Source: Diorhabda sublineata
Taxonomy: Eukaryota; Arthropoda; Insecta; Coleoptera; Chrysomelidae
Direction of reading: 5' to 3'
Assembly (NCBI RefSeq): GCF_026230105.1
Contig: NC_079485.1
Coordinates: 14,330,872 to 14,394,871, forward strand
Length of the DNA stretch: 64,000 nucleotides
Positions within the stretch are counted from its first letter, which is position 1; each line of letters opens with the position of its first letter. Below the pieces are notes generated by a model, which had not been told where the DNA came from, did not search any database, and was given only the letters and a program-made list of their open reading frames with translations. Made by a program: the position numbers and the translations under genes. Positions 1 to 10,680 of this stretch are shown here, in pieces.

Positions 1-640
1 GGTTGAAGTTTGAATAGAGTTTGAGTACTTCAAAATTGTATCTAGCTGATTTACTAACGACATACAATGAAACATCGAAGAAATGTGAAGAAAAGAATGT
101 AATTAGATAATTGTTACATTACAACATCAATAATAATGAACAAGTACTTGACACAAAACAGGTTTTCTAAACGTTAAACAAATACATCAATTTATTTTCA
201 CCATGTCCTAAGTATACATATTTTATCACATTGGAATTACATTATTTGAATAAACGTACCCGAGCACCTCTGTAATTATTAATAACTCCAATAAGGTTCA
301 TAATATGAAATAAAACAACACAGAAACGTTTCAAATAAATAGCAATTAATGTATGAATTTTTTATTTAACGAAGTCATTAAAACAATGCGTTGTTGCATT
401 AATATTATGGAGGATTATGCACATAAACAAAGTAGATACGTGTACAAAATAGACATTCTAAATATTCATATAATTTTATTTATTCTTTCTTTATAATTAT
501 TATATAGTAAATCGAAGATGATAATGAGGATTCACTGTTATATCATGTTACTTTTCGAGATATCACTAAATATCCCAAGATAGTTTTATCTCATTAAAGA
601 GTGATGTAAATTACCCCATAAAATGAGTTGAAAAGTTCGT
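1..640. other. AT-rich stretch, no gene seen
   Basis: No coding signal, transposase motif or ordered repeat is visible here. It is ordinary AT-rich spacer DNA up to a short tetranucleotide run. Confidence 0.6.
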
Positions 641-660
641 AACTAACTAACTAACTAACT
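641..660. repeat. (AACT)5 microsatellite
   Basis: Five perfect copies of AACT. The tract lies directly before the mariner relic that begins with AGATGGCGCT, so it may mark that relic's eroded 5' edge. Confidence 0.9.
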
Positions 661-1022
661 CCTAGATGGCGCTACTAGTACCATATCAATTTTCAATTAG
701 CCTCAACCTTTAAAATACACGTGTATAAATTTGACAGTTGTACAATTATTAGTTTGTCAGTTACAACATTTTGAATGAAGCAAAAAAATGAAATGAGACA
801 AGAACATCAGAAAAGTCGACAAAATAATTTCGGATAACCAACCGTAAAGTGAAGCTGTTTCATCAAGACAATGGTGTCAAATAGATGAAAACGATGCATG
901 AATTGGGCTTGAAATTGCAGCCGCTTCCAAATACTCTTAGATCTGTTCTTGGACTTCAATAGGATTCTCGAAAGACAAATTTTTGCGCCTATGAAGCGAC
1001 AATTGCCTAAATTGAAGCATAT
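661..1022 (+). mobile_element. Mariner (irritans-like) relic, internally deleted
   Basis: The 5' untranslated motif AGATGGCGCT is the one that follows the TIR of the better mariner copies at 23301 and 38537. The coding part jumps from the start to the second catalytic region: LFHQDNGVK (854-880) matches the mariner HQDNAPxH motif. It is followed by a degraded equivalent of PPYSPDLAPSD (about 928-955) and an IEAY remnant of the ETEAYF segment. Known mariner transposases are about 340-350 residues with a DD34D triad; here the DNA-binding half and first aspartate are missing and there are in-frame stops. It is a dead deletion derivative. The 3' edge abuts the next mariner of a different family. 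Confidence 0.7.
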
Positions 1023-1655
1023 ACGAGGTCTGGCTACTAAATAACGAGACTGGTTACGAAAAAGGGTTTTATTATAATATTATAAAAATTATTCTACATT
1101 CGTATGCTCCCCTTCAATATACTCCTTTCCCCTCGCCACACACCTTTCCATACGTTATTTTCCATTGATCGCAGAAGTGCTGGAAATCTTCTTAGGTGGG
1201 GCTTTACCGTTTCTATCGACTCAACCTTTCAAAGCAGATCTTTTTCTAAACTTTATAACCCTTATAACCTTTCAAGGAAATCTGCGCAGACCCGTTGACG
1301 CAAGCGCTTTTGGTGAGGAGTGAGATTTTTTGGCACCAACTTCGCACAGACTTTTGTCATGTGTAATTCCTCGTTTAAAATTTGTCTAATAGTCACTGAG
1401 CGACCTGGGCGCTGGTCATCTTCGGTGCTCTCTAGGCCCTCACTAAAACGCTAACACCACTCAAAAACACGCGCACGAGATAGAGAATTGTCCCCATAGG
1501 CCTCTTGCAACAATTTATAGCACTCAGTCGGAGTTTTCTTCAATTTAACAAGTAATTTAAGATTGATACGTTGCTCTTGTTTTTAGCAAGTCATACAAAA
1601 AATTGAATGCCTTCAATATTGCATTACTCTCAAAGGCAACTATTTGAGTAATAGA
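1022..1655 (-). mobile_element. Mariner relic of a second family, deleted internally
   Basis: Read on the minus strand, the N-terminal helix-turn-helix part is clear: QRINLKLLVKLKKTP at about 1575-1530, then YGDNSLSRARVFEW at about 1500-1455, a stop, RFSEG, and DDQRPGRS. The sequence then jumps to VCAKLVPKNLTPHQKR (about 1360-1310) and soon ends in non-coding 3' sequence, so all three catalytic aspartates are deleted. The end ACGAGGTCTGGCTACTAA at 1024 looks like the element's 3' terminal inverted repeat; the other end is eroded. The family differs from the irritans-like copies in its HTH sequence. Confidence 0.75.
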
Positions 1656-1689
1656 ATCAATGTTTCTTCTACGAATTTTTCAGTCCATC

Positions 1690-1950
1690 TGGTACAGCCC
1701 TTTTACACCAGGACAACACCATACGGCATGCTACAAATTGAGGTATAGGGCTCCTTGTCGCATACTAAAGCATTTGGCAGTCTATTTTACGCCCAAGCAA
1801 CATCGTGCTTAGATAATTTTCTAAGTTTTGTGCTATTTTTTGAAAGTTTTTGGTCTACTTACTCGATTGATCGAGGAGATAGAAACCATAGAATATGGCT
1901 GATCAAGTTACTTCAGCATCAGCTTATGCAGTTCTAAACTATGCACGTAG
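1690..1950 (+). mobile_element. Short mariner transposase fragment
   Basis: Only the second catalytic region is recognisable, as LLHQDNTIRHA at about 1700-1732. Downstream codons do not continue as mariner. Too short to assign to a family. Confidence 0.4.
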
Positions 1951-2010
1951 ACAACGGAAGAACGAACGTTCATGAAAAAAAAACATAATTTCAGATCGGC
2001 CCACATTCAA

Positions 2011-2453
2011 GGACCGTTTTTTTTTTCAACCTCCGATCGTTCCGTGCAGACGCTACGCGGGCAAAAGAAAGCGGGCATATGCTGTAGGAGAATGCGAAGC
2101 TCTCGTGCTACAATTCCGCCATTGTTGACATTCAGGTATCAGTCGGCGTTGTGCTACAGCCATGTAAATATGTCCGCCATTATTGATGCTCCCGCCAAGT
2201 GTGATTCGTTTTCTACAGGCTGAACGCCATAGTACTGCAGAAATCCATCGGAGAATAAGTCGTATGTATGGGAAAAACTTCATGAGTGATGGTGTTGTGA
2301 GTGAATGGTCGTAATGATGAAGGGCGGAAACTAAGGACGCAAATCTGTCGTTTCAGATGACCTGGTTCAAGTATAACCAATCTTTTGGTGATAAAGTGAT
2401 TGTTTTATATGAACTTGTCATTATAGTCTATCGGAGGTTGAAAAAAAACGGCC
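2011..2453 (+). mobile_element. Internally deleted mariner-like element with matching TIRs
   Basis: The ends are inverted repeats: GGACCG followed by a T-run and CAACCTCCGAT at 2011-2037, and the reverse complement at 2430-2453. The interior encodes only a mariner N-terminal region: HSTAEIHRRISRMYGKNFM, then SDGVVSEW, then, after frameshifts, GRKSVVSDDLVQ. This matches the HTH and linker of the mariner group whose linker reads GRTNVHDE and RSGRPS. The catalytic domain is absent, and the total is about 440 bp against about 1.3 kb for an intact element. It is effectively a mariner-derived MITE. I could not see a clean TA duplication at both ends. Confidence 0.75.
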
Positions 2454-3474
2454 TACATATCAGTTTACCAACAAATTTGGGAGCAGATGATATCAAATCA
2501 GGACTATATTCCTACTATAATTAATTACACTATATATTCAAAGGGAGGACTAACTACCCAGATAGGTTCAGTCAGATCGAGTATAAACTGTAACGATTCA
2601 TAGGCAAACAATTTTTTACTGTTTTTGGTAGATCTAAAATGCTGTTTTAGTGGAGAGACGATAATGTTTCCTGTAGAATGCAATTCTGAGGTTCTTTATT
2701 TCCTTTTTGATACTACTTTTGATACTCAAAATCTTCAATGAAGTCTAAATATTTTTCATGACTCCACTCCATGACCGATAATCTTCTTCAATTCAATTTC
2801 TTAGTGTGATATCGCCCAAATGTCCACTTTTAAAAATAAAAACAAATAAAACTGTTTTGACGCACCAATAACGTTTCATGGAATCCATCGTGCTTGTACA
2901 CATGCTACGAGTTTGTCACATGACGCAAGGTCACACAATTAGTGACATTTTTAATTAGTATAGTGTGAAAATATTTTAGATCGTTCGCTATATTTCACAC
3001 AATCAAGAGCCTCATCAAGACACTCATCTATTATTATTATCTTGACTGTGCTTATATAAGCAACAATAAGAAAATTGAAATAATACGGGGACGTTGAATG
3101 AGGGCAAACATCAACTACGAACATAAAGGAAACAAAACATTCAATGGAAAAGAGTCGATGTTTCGGCATCCGCAAAAAATCCTATCTGTATCAGTGGAAT
3201 GGTTTAGTGGATGGAGGAAACCGCCAAATGGGAAAAGCTTCAAAATCGGTCCACTGCAGTGGAGTTTTCCATTTTTCACAAGCTCGATTATATATATTAT
3301 ATTTTATAAATTTACTTCAAACCTACAAGATTATTTGAAAGATCTATTATTCTTGTAATACTATTTCAAATAGAAACTAAAATATTTCCATCAAATTTTC
3401 TCAAATACAAAAACAAATTCTTCGGGAAAAATTCAAAACTCATATTTTTATCAACGAGATTTATAAACTGGTAT
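2454..3474. other. Unassigned stretch
   Basis: Open frames of 74-86 codons occur on both strands around 2951-3358 but overlap each other and match no family I know. A perfect 12-bp palindrome, CCACTGCAGTGG, lies at 3251-3262. No other structure was seen. Confidence 0.4.
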
Positions 3475-3610
3475 AGAGGGTGTCTCATAAATAATTTGTA
3501 GGGTTCAAGTTTTTCATTCTTATTTCGAGTAACGTTCACAGTATGTGGTTTAGCATTGTCTTGGTGTAAGGCTGATAAAACCTCATACATCGCATCAACT
3601 GTTCAGTATA
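3475..3610 (-). mobile_element. Mariner/Tc1-type transposase fragment
   Basis: On the minus strand the reading ALHQDNAKPHTVNVTR (about 3580-3530) carries the second catalytic Asp context HQDNA.PHT of the IS630-Tc1-mariner superfamily. A few codons follow, then the similarity is lost. The sequence TAGAGGGTGTCTCATAAA at 3476 resembles the 'ggtgtc' ends common among insect repeats. Family not determined. Confidence 0.55.
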
Positions 3611-3694
3611 TACATCAGTATTTGACCATCTGGAATGATTTCGAAGTACACTGAACTTTCATAATTCAACCAGATACAATACTCTCCTAACCTA

Positions 3695-3790
3695 ACCAAG
3701 TTATCGTCTTCAGAGACTGAAGGTAAGCTTTACCTTCCAATATCTTCCAAAATCGAAATGTTATGAATTGAGCCTCAAGTAGATGGACAT
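3695..3790. repeat. Dispersed repeat motif, copy 1
   Basis: CAAGTTATCGTCTTCAGAG followed by GACTGAAGGTAAGC resembles 4866-4960 and the reverse complement of 31645-31690. All share a core that reads either AAGTTATCGTC or its complement, near GTCTTCAGA and ATCGAAA. The parent element is unknown. Confidence 0.5.
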
Positions 3791-4202
3791 TCGATCGATA
3801 TTTTCTTAGAATAACTATCTTGGGCTATTCACTAGAACCATTTAAAAATTTAATTGAAAATAGATATAAGTATAGAAATCGTGATTTGAAAAAGTTTCGT
3901 ACGCCGCTGGTCTTTTCATACATTTCGTTTTTATGGCGCTCGATTAGATGATCATTTATCTTTTATTTTCCGTTGTAGCCATATCGACGAGCAATTGTCG
4001 TTTAACGTAGGTGCTAACGTGAGCTTTGCTCTCTGTCTAATGAGCTTTTGATAAACTTTTATGTGTGCAAATATGGGTTTTGAACCGACATTCAACAGTG
4101 CTTCAATAGCTTTAAAACCAATGACAAAGTTTTCGCTTTGCACTTGACCAAAAAATCTATAAAGTATGTTTAATAAATAAAAATTTCATTCAGATACTTC
4201 AT
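3791..4202. other. Unassigned stretch
   Basis: A 63-codon minus-strand frame (3952-4143) is open but unrecognised. There is no clear repeat here. Confidence 0.4.
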
Positions 4203-4760
4203 ACGAGGGTTGCTACTTAATGTTTGAGATATAACAACACTAATGTGAATATGTCGAATCTGACATTGATATTTGACATTTTTAATGGTGAACGTACTCA
4301 GACCGTATTTTCATACGAGTGGTGAAAAAATGGAATTAAATACCGTTGATTTTCTATGACTTTCGACGTGGATTAAACCAACACCAATGTGCCGATGACC
4401 ACGCTTCGATTTGTTCGAGTAGGAAACCGCATAATTTGACAATCGTCGAAAAAGCTCATGTCGATTGGTCCAAAGAATTGCTGGAAAAATTCGAGCTGCT
4501 TCAAAACAAGTCTATAAGATCATGGATCTATGCATAATAATCTGAAACCAAACAATAATCGACTGTATGGGTCTTTCGAGTCATCCAACAAAAGTTGTTT
4601 ACACACTAAACCCTTTGAAAGCAAATGTTTTCTAGGAATAACTGGACACTACTGTTCCATTAGAGTAACATAAAATGGTCAATTCTGAACGGTACACCAC
4701 CATTTGTTTAACAGAAGGGTTCGAAAATACTTATTAATATAAAGAAACTGAAGAACTTGG
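4203..4760 (+). mobile_element. CYDFRRGL-family mariner, internal deletions
   Basis: The 5' end ACGAGGGTTGCTACTTAA (4204) matches the start at 8807 and, inverted, the end at 7061-7079, so it is the TIR. After a 5' leader, the coding part reads FYDFRRGLNQHQCADDHAS, then jumps to VDWSKELLEKFELLQ, then WIYA, a short gap, STVWVF and NSERYTTICLTEGFEK (about 4690-4740). This order follows a mariner transposase from the HTH to just before the second catalytic Asp. Most of the HTH-linker region is deleted and several stops are present. The 3' third is missing. Same family as 6848, 8807, 12720, 28960 and probably 53640. Confidence 0.8.
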
Positions 4761-4854
4761 AAAAAAAATGATTCAAAAAATAGTTTGTTCTGAGGAAGAG
4801 AGAAGTTAATTGATTATTCTGGTGAAAATTCGAGTTAACGAAGTCTGCACCAGA

Positions 4855-4985
4855 ATGCTGAACACACCAAGTTATAGTCTTGAGGTCTTCAGAGTTTGAA
4901 GGTAAACTATTTACCCGAAGACGACTATTTGGTTATTGAAACGCGCCTCAGATAGTGTACCTAATTTTGAATTTTGGTGTAGTGG
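4855..4985. repeat. Dispersed repeat motif, copy 2
   Basis: CCAAGTTATAGTCTTGAGG, then GTCTTCAGAGTTTGAAGGTA, then GACTATTTGGTTATTGAAAC and GCGCCTCAGATAG. It is the longest of the three copies of this motif. It contains both the forward and the inverted half-site (AAGTTAT...GTC and GAC...TTGGTTAT), giving it a loose palindromic layout. Confidence 0.5.
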
Positions 4986-6285
4986 TGTTAACTATGAATG
5001 TAATCAATGGTTCTAGTGTAAAGTCCTCAGGATACACGCAAGGATCTTTTGATATTGGTCTAATACTTAAATAAGAGAAATTTAGAAACTATATTCGAAA
5101 TAAACACATATGTTGCTCTAAAAAATAAAGATTTTATTTTTATGACAAATGCACTACATAAGTGATATTAATAAACTGTTTTGTATTACATAACTAAATC
5201 TCACCTAAAAAACAAAGAAACGACATTTAATGTTTATTTCTTCAACTCTTTCTTAAATAAGCAATATTTCTTGACCTACATTAACTAACCTCTATTATCT
5301 TATTCTAATCAATCAAAATTGACACTTGTGACAGTGACATTCATGACATATCTATCATAGACATCATAACCCACAGATTAATAAAGTAAACCGTATTAAA
5401 ACTAAAGACTTTTTCTGTATATAGATAAATAACGGTGTTTGGAACTTGTTAGGAATTTTCTTGTAATCATTGAGAATACACCCTAAAAGTAATTTATTTT
5501 CCAGAAATTACATCTAAAATCATCAATTTCGACTCTTCTGCTCTTAAAGCTTTTCTCAATTGGAAAAGAAACAGACAGGTGAACCATGGAATAGTTTATG
5601 TTCTGTTCTTTGTACCTGTACTTTCACTGCATTTAATTTATTAGTTTTTTTTCTGCGAGAATCAGTTTTATACAGAAGGCACAAAAAGGAAGCTACATGT
5701 CCCGTATTCATACAATAAAAAAGTGGAAAACTGAAAGATTCAATTCCATTCTTTTTTCGTATAAGAAAAACAATTATTCCAAATAAAAAACTTCACTCAC
5801 AATGACAGTTAGTTTCAAAAACGGCAGTTAATAAATTAAAGAATCCATTTTCTGGTGCGAGCAATTAGACAGCATCGAGTTATATAAGAGCTGTCAATAA
5901 AGAAAAAGATGTGTTGAACGAGATTTTGCAGGAGGGCATGTCACCTACAATATTAATGTGATTCGTCTGCAAAATCTATTAAATAATTATGCTTCTCAAT
6001 TATATAGTCAAAATGATTGCAGACTTGCACATTGGAACCCATCCGGATTTTATGTTATTCAACTTTCGAATAGAGACGGAAAAAATCCCACCCCACGGAA
6101 CTGTTATGTTAATTTAATTTTCATGGGAATAAATAATATCTGTATAGGTAGCCATGATTATAATGAAGAATAGAGAGATCTTAGAATAATATTGAAGACG
6201 AGAATATGCATAATGAATAAGAGCGAAGCAACCAAATGTAGAACTGATAGATAACTGAATTTATTCTACGTATAAGTAACCACAA
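4986..6285. other. AT-rich stretch without recognisable genes
   Basis: No transposase or RT motif was found. The 71-codon frame at 5958-6173 is unrecognised. Composition is uniformly AT-rich. Confidence 0.5.
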
Positions 6286-6845
6286 GAGGATAAACCCTAT
6301 TAAACTCGAGTAGTACCTACCATATGGAGATGCCTGTAGATATTGAACTTTTGTAGGTTGTAGTGCTCAGGAAATAAGTTCTTTGGTAGCTGATTCCACA
6401 GAATTTAATTCCTCCAAAGAAAGAAAGCTGGATTGGCGTTCTGAGCATATGCAGATGAACTCGGTATTCATGAACCACCTCTGCCTATCGAGAGATACTG
6501 CTCTTGGTGGGATTACGTTGAACATCTTAGGAAAGCATTGTCCGTGGTAGTATCGGTAAAAGAGTGAAAGGTAATAGAGAATTTGGACCTTGTAGAGAAT
6601 TAGAAGCTGTGGCGGAATATTTAGCTTTTTGGTCATGAAGAGGACTCCCCGTTTTAGTGAAGCTGCCTTAGTTATTTCAGCCACGTGACTGTACCAGGAC
6701 ATATTGCACCCTACCCCAGCACCCAACAGGTAAATTTGCGTTGATTGTGACATTTTATGTCCAAAACAAGACCAAATCTTGAACCCAGTGCCAGTAAAAA
6801 CAGCAGTCTGGATTTTTGCTCGGTATGATGGCCGTACAGTCCTTG
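6286..6845 (-). mobile_element. CR1/Jockey-like non-LTR retrotransposon, RT tail
   Basis: Reading the minus strand from about 6753 down: LGAGVGCNMSWYSHVAEI, KAASLKRGVLF, LLILYKVQI, then after an internal deletion LSLFYRYYHGQCFPKMF, VIPPRAVS and a degraded C-terminus. In CR1/Jockey-type elements these blocks follow the RT catalytic FADD motif: LGV...W..H, K.LG.L.R, the segment ending in Y.PC.EY, and the FYRYYHG region. The RT catalytic centre is not present, so only the last quarter of ORF2 is retained, with 128 codons open. Truncation at the 5' side is usual for non-LTR elements. The 3' tail GTTTATCCTCTTGTGG lies at about 6295-6280 and is shared with the relic at 62130. It encodes nothing functional now. 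Confidence 0.8.
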
Positions 6846-6847
6846 TT

Positions 6848-7079
6848 TGGCACCCATTTATTTCTTCTTATTTATGTAGATCAAAAATAAATTGCGAGTA
6901 TTTTTGAACACCTGAAGAAGCGGTTGATGCCTTCAAATCCGAATGGAGAAAATGCTTCGAAAATTGGTTCAAACGCATGTAAAAGTGTTATTGATGGACA
7001 ATATTTTGAAAAACAATTATATTCAAGTATAAATATTTGTTTTTATTGGATATTCAAAACTTAACTATCGGCTCTCGTA
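6848..7079 (+). mobile_element. CYDFRRGL-family mariner, 3' end with TIR
   Basis: The C-terminal part of the transposase is visible around 6909-7010: an HLKKRLMPSNPN-like frame, then ENASKIGSN and the typical final DGQYFEKQ. The end TTAACTATCGGCTCTCGTA (7061-7079) is inverted relative to the 5' TIR TACGAGGGTTGCTACTTAA of the copies at 4203 and 8807, which identifies it as the right TIR. The 5' four-fifths are missing. It directly follows the RT tail on its left. Confidence 0.75.
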
Positions 7080-7815
7080 GTATGGAATTAGAGAACGAAT
7101 TGTGGTTTCATCAGTCATCTTCCGAAATGCTAAATGACTTCGAAATCGTACTTTTTATATGAGATTGGTCTGCAGGTATATTTTGAACTACATAGATCTA
7201 ACGTATTCTCAATAAGATCGTCAATATATTATTATAAAAAAAATCACTCTGTTGCTCGAAAAAACATAAAGAGTTTCAGAAAATGAAATGATGAAAAATC
7301 GAAGGACAATTTTACTGGGAACTGTAGCAGTAGATGGACACCCTGTATAGCTGGCATATGTGTAAGTTTGTTGCTAAAGCTTCGTTAAATTGAAGCTCAT
7401 TGTGCTTAAATAGCTTCCTGTACAGAAACGAAGTATTGGAGATGATACAACGTCATATCCGATTTTTTTTTCTGTTCTTTGTAGTTTTTTTTATTGGAAA
7501 CGTTTCCCACCTCTAATATTCGTAGCAATGCGTGTTTGCAACATTGCATGGCCGGGTAAAAACTGTTACTCTCCGAATTTATATTTGTGTGCATTTTCGA
7601 TGTCACGAAATTCAGATTCTGAAACCGTGTGCTGTGCCATGTTAATATTAACGAAGTCTATTTTATATTGAAAAATTAAATGAATGCCGCACAAACCAAA
7701 ACTAAGCTGAAAGTTTGCTTTGAGGTACGTGTTTCGCTAATTATTCCCGACCACGTAATCATTTTCGAAAAATAATAATAAAATCTTAATAGCTCTTTGA
7801 TATCTCTAGGTATAT
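7080..7815. other. Unassigned stretch with short open frames
   Basis: It contains ACACCCTGTATAG at 7338, an inverted form of the insect repeat end TACAGGGTGT also seen at 35274 and 55175. Minus-strand frames of 66 codons (7406-7606) and 61 codons (7676-7861) are unrecognised. The second runs into the direct repeat that starts at 7816. Confidence 0.4.
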
Positions 7816-8013
7816 CATATCGTCTACGAGGAAAAACACTGCCTTCGTCGCATTCTTTCAAAAATCGATATCAAATGATCACTAGAACTCAAAGCTATCG
7901 TTTTACGTCGATAAAGTAAATATCTACGGAATAGTTTGGTACCAAATCCGTTTTCAATGATACCGCCCATGATTTTTGCGCCTGTATCCAACGGATATGG
8001 TTCTTTTTATGAG
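7816..8013. repeat. Direct repeat of about 195 bp, copy 1
   Basis: Nearly the same sequence recurs at 8469-8660: CGAGGAAAAACAC, CCTTCGTCGCATTCTTTCAA, CGTTTTACGTCGATA, GGAATAGTTTGG, ACCAAATCC, ATGATTTTTGCGCCT and ACGGATRTGGTTC all occur in the same order. Identity by eye is high with small indels. It is not recognised as a coding domain on either strand. Confidence 0.8.
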
Positions 8014-8021
8014 ATTATATT

Positions 8022-8295
8022 CATGCTTGGGAAGCATTGTATGAGCAATACTCCACAGATGGACGAGTCTGGGCCTTGTAAGGGATAAGAAGCTGTTGCG
8101 CGTCATATTTAGATTTTTGGTCTTAAAAGGGATTCAAGTTTTTATGAAGCTGCCTTAGTTAATTCGACCACGTAACAATGCCAGGACATATTGCACCTTA
8201 CCCCAGCACCCAACAGGTAAATTTGCATTGATAGTGATATTTTATGTCCAAACCGCACCAAATCCTGAACGCAGAGCCAGTGAAAACTGCAGCCT
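8022..8295 (-). mobile_element. CR1/Jockey-like RT tail, second copy
   Basis: Minus strand: it shares with 6286-6845 the block that encodes NMSWYSHVAE and KAAS (here decayed), and adds YKAQTRPSVEYCSY (about 8095-8050), the segment deleted from the first copy. Several frameshifts are present. The fragment sits exactly between the two copies of the 195-bp direct repeat. Confidence 0.7.
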
Positions 8296-8468
8296 AGATT
8301 TTAGTGTGTCATAATCTCTTTATATACATTAAATATTTCATCTAAATTATGTATTCGTGGAGATTGACTCTTTTTGGTGCGTTTTTTAATACATCGCGTG
8401 ATTTTTCTCTCTCAAAGTTCAGTATTTCTCTTTGAAATACTAAATTGTCTGCTTGAGATGTCTACTGA

Positions 8469-8660
8469 TATATTGTCCACGAGGAAAAACACCGCCTTCG
8501 TCGCATTCTTTCAAAAATCGAGATTTCGTGATTAACTAATTACTACGACCCAAATCTACCGTTTTACGTCGATATCTGTGGAATAGTTTGGCACCAAATC
8601 CATTTTCAACAATACCGCCAATGATTTTTGCGCCTATATTGAACGGATGTGGTTCATTTT
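8469..8660. repeat. Direct repeat of about 195 bp, copy 2
   Basis: Second copy of the unit at 7816-8013, in the same orientation. The space between the two holds an RT tail fragment and about 170 bp of unassigned sequence. Confidence 0.8.
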
Positions 8661-8806
8661 AAATTTTATCCTGGACCATACATTAGAATAGATTAGATTA
8701 TAAAATATCCACTATTGTCAGCAAAACTTCTTCAACTTGACATCCATATCCAGAAGAAGATATCCAGGAACTAAAAAGTGCCCTCACATCTTGCTGTCAT
8801 TATTTC

Positions 8807-9102
8807 TACGAGGGTTGCCACATAAGTTTTGAAATATAACAACCCTGATGTGGATATGTCAAATCTGACCATTGTTATCATAAAGTGTAACATTTGGTGT
8901 ACGCACGTCATACGAAAGCTATTTGAGTTGTTAATAGGTACTCAAAACATGGATGTCAGTCATAAATTTGCGATAATTTGCTATGACTTTCGACGAGGGT
9001 TAAACCAACAGCGATGTGCTTTTTAACTCACTTCGACATTTGTTGATGATATGCATATGAACCCCAAACTAAACAACAATTAACTGTATGAGTCTTTCGC
9101 AA
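8807..9102 (+). mobile_element. CYDFRRGL-family mariner, 5' end and short remnant
   Basis: It starts with the TIR TACGAGGGTTGCCAC. The leader is followed by an apparent original start codon at 8949: MDVSHKFAIICYDFRRGL (to about 9002), NQQRCAF, then a stop. The sequence then jumps to a degraded ETKQQSTVWVF equivalent (about 9062-9098), so the HTH-linker and first aspartate regions are gone. The start codon context and family leader suggest that the family protein begins MDV. Immediately downstream an R1-like RT tail begins. Confidence 0.8.
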
Positions 9103-9634
9103 CGAACTGACTTACAATTATAACAAAACGCACGCAATCACACACAGAAATAAGACCACTTAGACTACAAATACAAAGCGCAAACATCACTTTTGAAGAC
9201 GATATCAAACACTTTGGACTGACAATTGACACGTGACAGCGATAGCGAGAGCACGTCAAATTTAATTGCAAAGAAGCGAGCGCCACAAACGGTTCATCAT
9301 AGCTGGCCGAGACTGGGGACGAAAACCGACGATACTAAGGACATATACGAAAAAGCGATAAAGCCGATGCTTCTATATGGAGCGGAGATTTGGGGTAGAA
9401 TCGCCAAACAGCTTGCAGCTGCCGAAAGAATTTTTGCTAGCCATACACCGCTAGACGTTGACGCTTCGACAATATATGAAATATACAACGAAAACAAACT
9501 TTACAAGACCTGAAAATCCGAACAACTGACTTACCCCACCCAACCCATAGGACCATAATGCTAGCTGACGATAACAAAAATCCGGACGTACAGACATACT
9601 CAGACGCAAGCGACAAAGAAAAAGACAAAGCAAT

Positions 9635-9640
<6 letters not shown>
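9103..9640 (+). mobile_element. R1-like non-LTR retrotransposon, post-RT region
   Basis: The reading LQIQSANITFEDDIKHFGL (about 9156-9215) is the K-x-LG-type block after the RT palm. After a deletion and frameshift comes IYEKAIKPMLLYGAEIWG (about 9342-9395), the Y...I.P.LLYG...W motif of R1/I-type RTs. It then continues as AERIFA in a 95-codon frame. The catalytic RT core and endonuclease are absent. A long (AT)n tract follows at its 3' side; whether it is the element's own tail or an unrelated microsatellite cannot be told. Confidence 0.7.

Positions 9641-9703
<63 letters not shown>
9638..9703. repeat. (AT)33 microsatellite
   Basis: Uninterrupted alternating TA/AT over 66 bases. Confidence 0.98.
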
Positions 9704-9706
<3 letters not shown>

Positions 9707-10535
9707 AAAAAAGTACACAAAGAGACATACAAATATAAAATAAACACTACACTCGACATGAATAAACTTTGCTATCAATAGCACATTATCGATATAAAAA
9801 TGAATTTATCTTTATTGATTGCTTTCAGATTTTTCCAATCAATTATAGTGTTTAACTTTTCAATTTTGTCTTTTATTCATTTCGTTATCTTACATATAAA
9901 GTAAAAATGGCCCAGAAAGGTTCGGAAACTGAATAAAGATAGAATTTTGTGGAAAATTCTCTACTGATGATTTAAAAAACGGATAAAAACTATTAAATAA
10001 TTAATTATACCAAAAAATATATAATTCTCAATATAAGAATTAAATAATTGACGAGAAAATGTCATTGTGGGGAGCTTTGTATAAATTTTTTTAATAATTA
10101 AGAATAAAACTAGTAAGGAATTATTACTATTAATATTGAACATTCCACGATTTTAAAACAGGGGTACTAATTTTCATCAAACTTTATTCATTTCTACACA
10201 TTCAAGAAATAAGATGTTAACTTTGTTTCCGAAGGTATCGTTGAAATATGAATTTTTCCATCCAAACCAGCGTTTAGAAGTGCGTAAAAATTATTTGAAA
10301 TTTCGTCTGTCATCGTTTAACAACCCCTTGAATTCCGAGAAAATTGAAAACGGTCAAGAAATAACTATGTCACAAATGACAAGATTGCTTAAACAATTGC
10401 TCCATATTGTATACACACATAAACGTTTCCTTCGAATTCCCAATTTGTAATTTTGTCACAAGCTGGTAGTGATCTATCTTATTGGTTAAATAAGGACTAT
10501 ATTCGTACACCCTTTGGATCATTAGTAGCCATTAC
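9704..10535. other. AT-rich stretch with unrecognised 78-codon frame
   Basis: The plus frame 10214-10450 begins MLTLFPKVSLKYEFFHPNQ and is not recognised. It has no close family motif, and its AT-rich codon use matches the surrounding non-coding DNA, so a real gene is unlikely. Confidence 0.4.
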
Positions 10536-10680
10536 TCCCCTCCTTTTGCTTAGTTTGCATTTACAAGTTTCAGAGGCATCCCTTCGTCTCCCCTGACGCC
10601 CCTAACCACGATGCCGACCTCTCCCTTAGGGGATCGTCGGTCCCTGCAGAAAGGTTCATATACATAGAGGTGTACACTCT
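10536..10680. other. GC-rich outlier block
   Basis: About 145 bases with many C and G (for example CCCCTGACGCCCCTAACC and TTAGGGGATCGTCGGTCC) in a very AT-rich neighbourhood. It could be a conserved non-coding element or exon remnant. One plus-strand frame reads without stops for part of the block but matches nothing known to me. Confidence 0.35.

Noticed and set aside
3251..3262. Operator-like palindrome CCACTGCAGTGG
   Set aside because: Short palindromes of this length are expected by chance in 64 kb and nothing around it supports regulation.
7816..8660. LTR retrotransposon with two 195-bp LTRs
   Set aside because: No gag/pol motifs between them, no TG...CA ends and no primer binding site visible; reported only as a direct repeat.
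9437..9784. Two long minus frames containing IYIYIY repeats
   Set aside because: They are produced by reading through the (AT)n microsatellite and the antisense of the R1-like tail.
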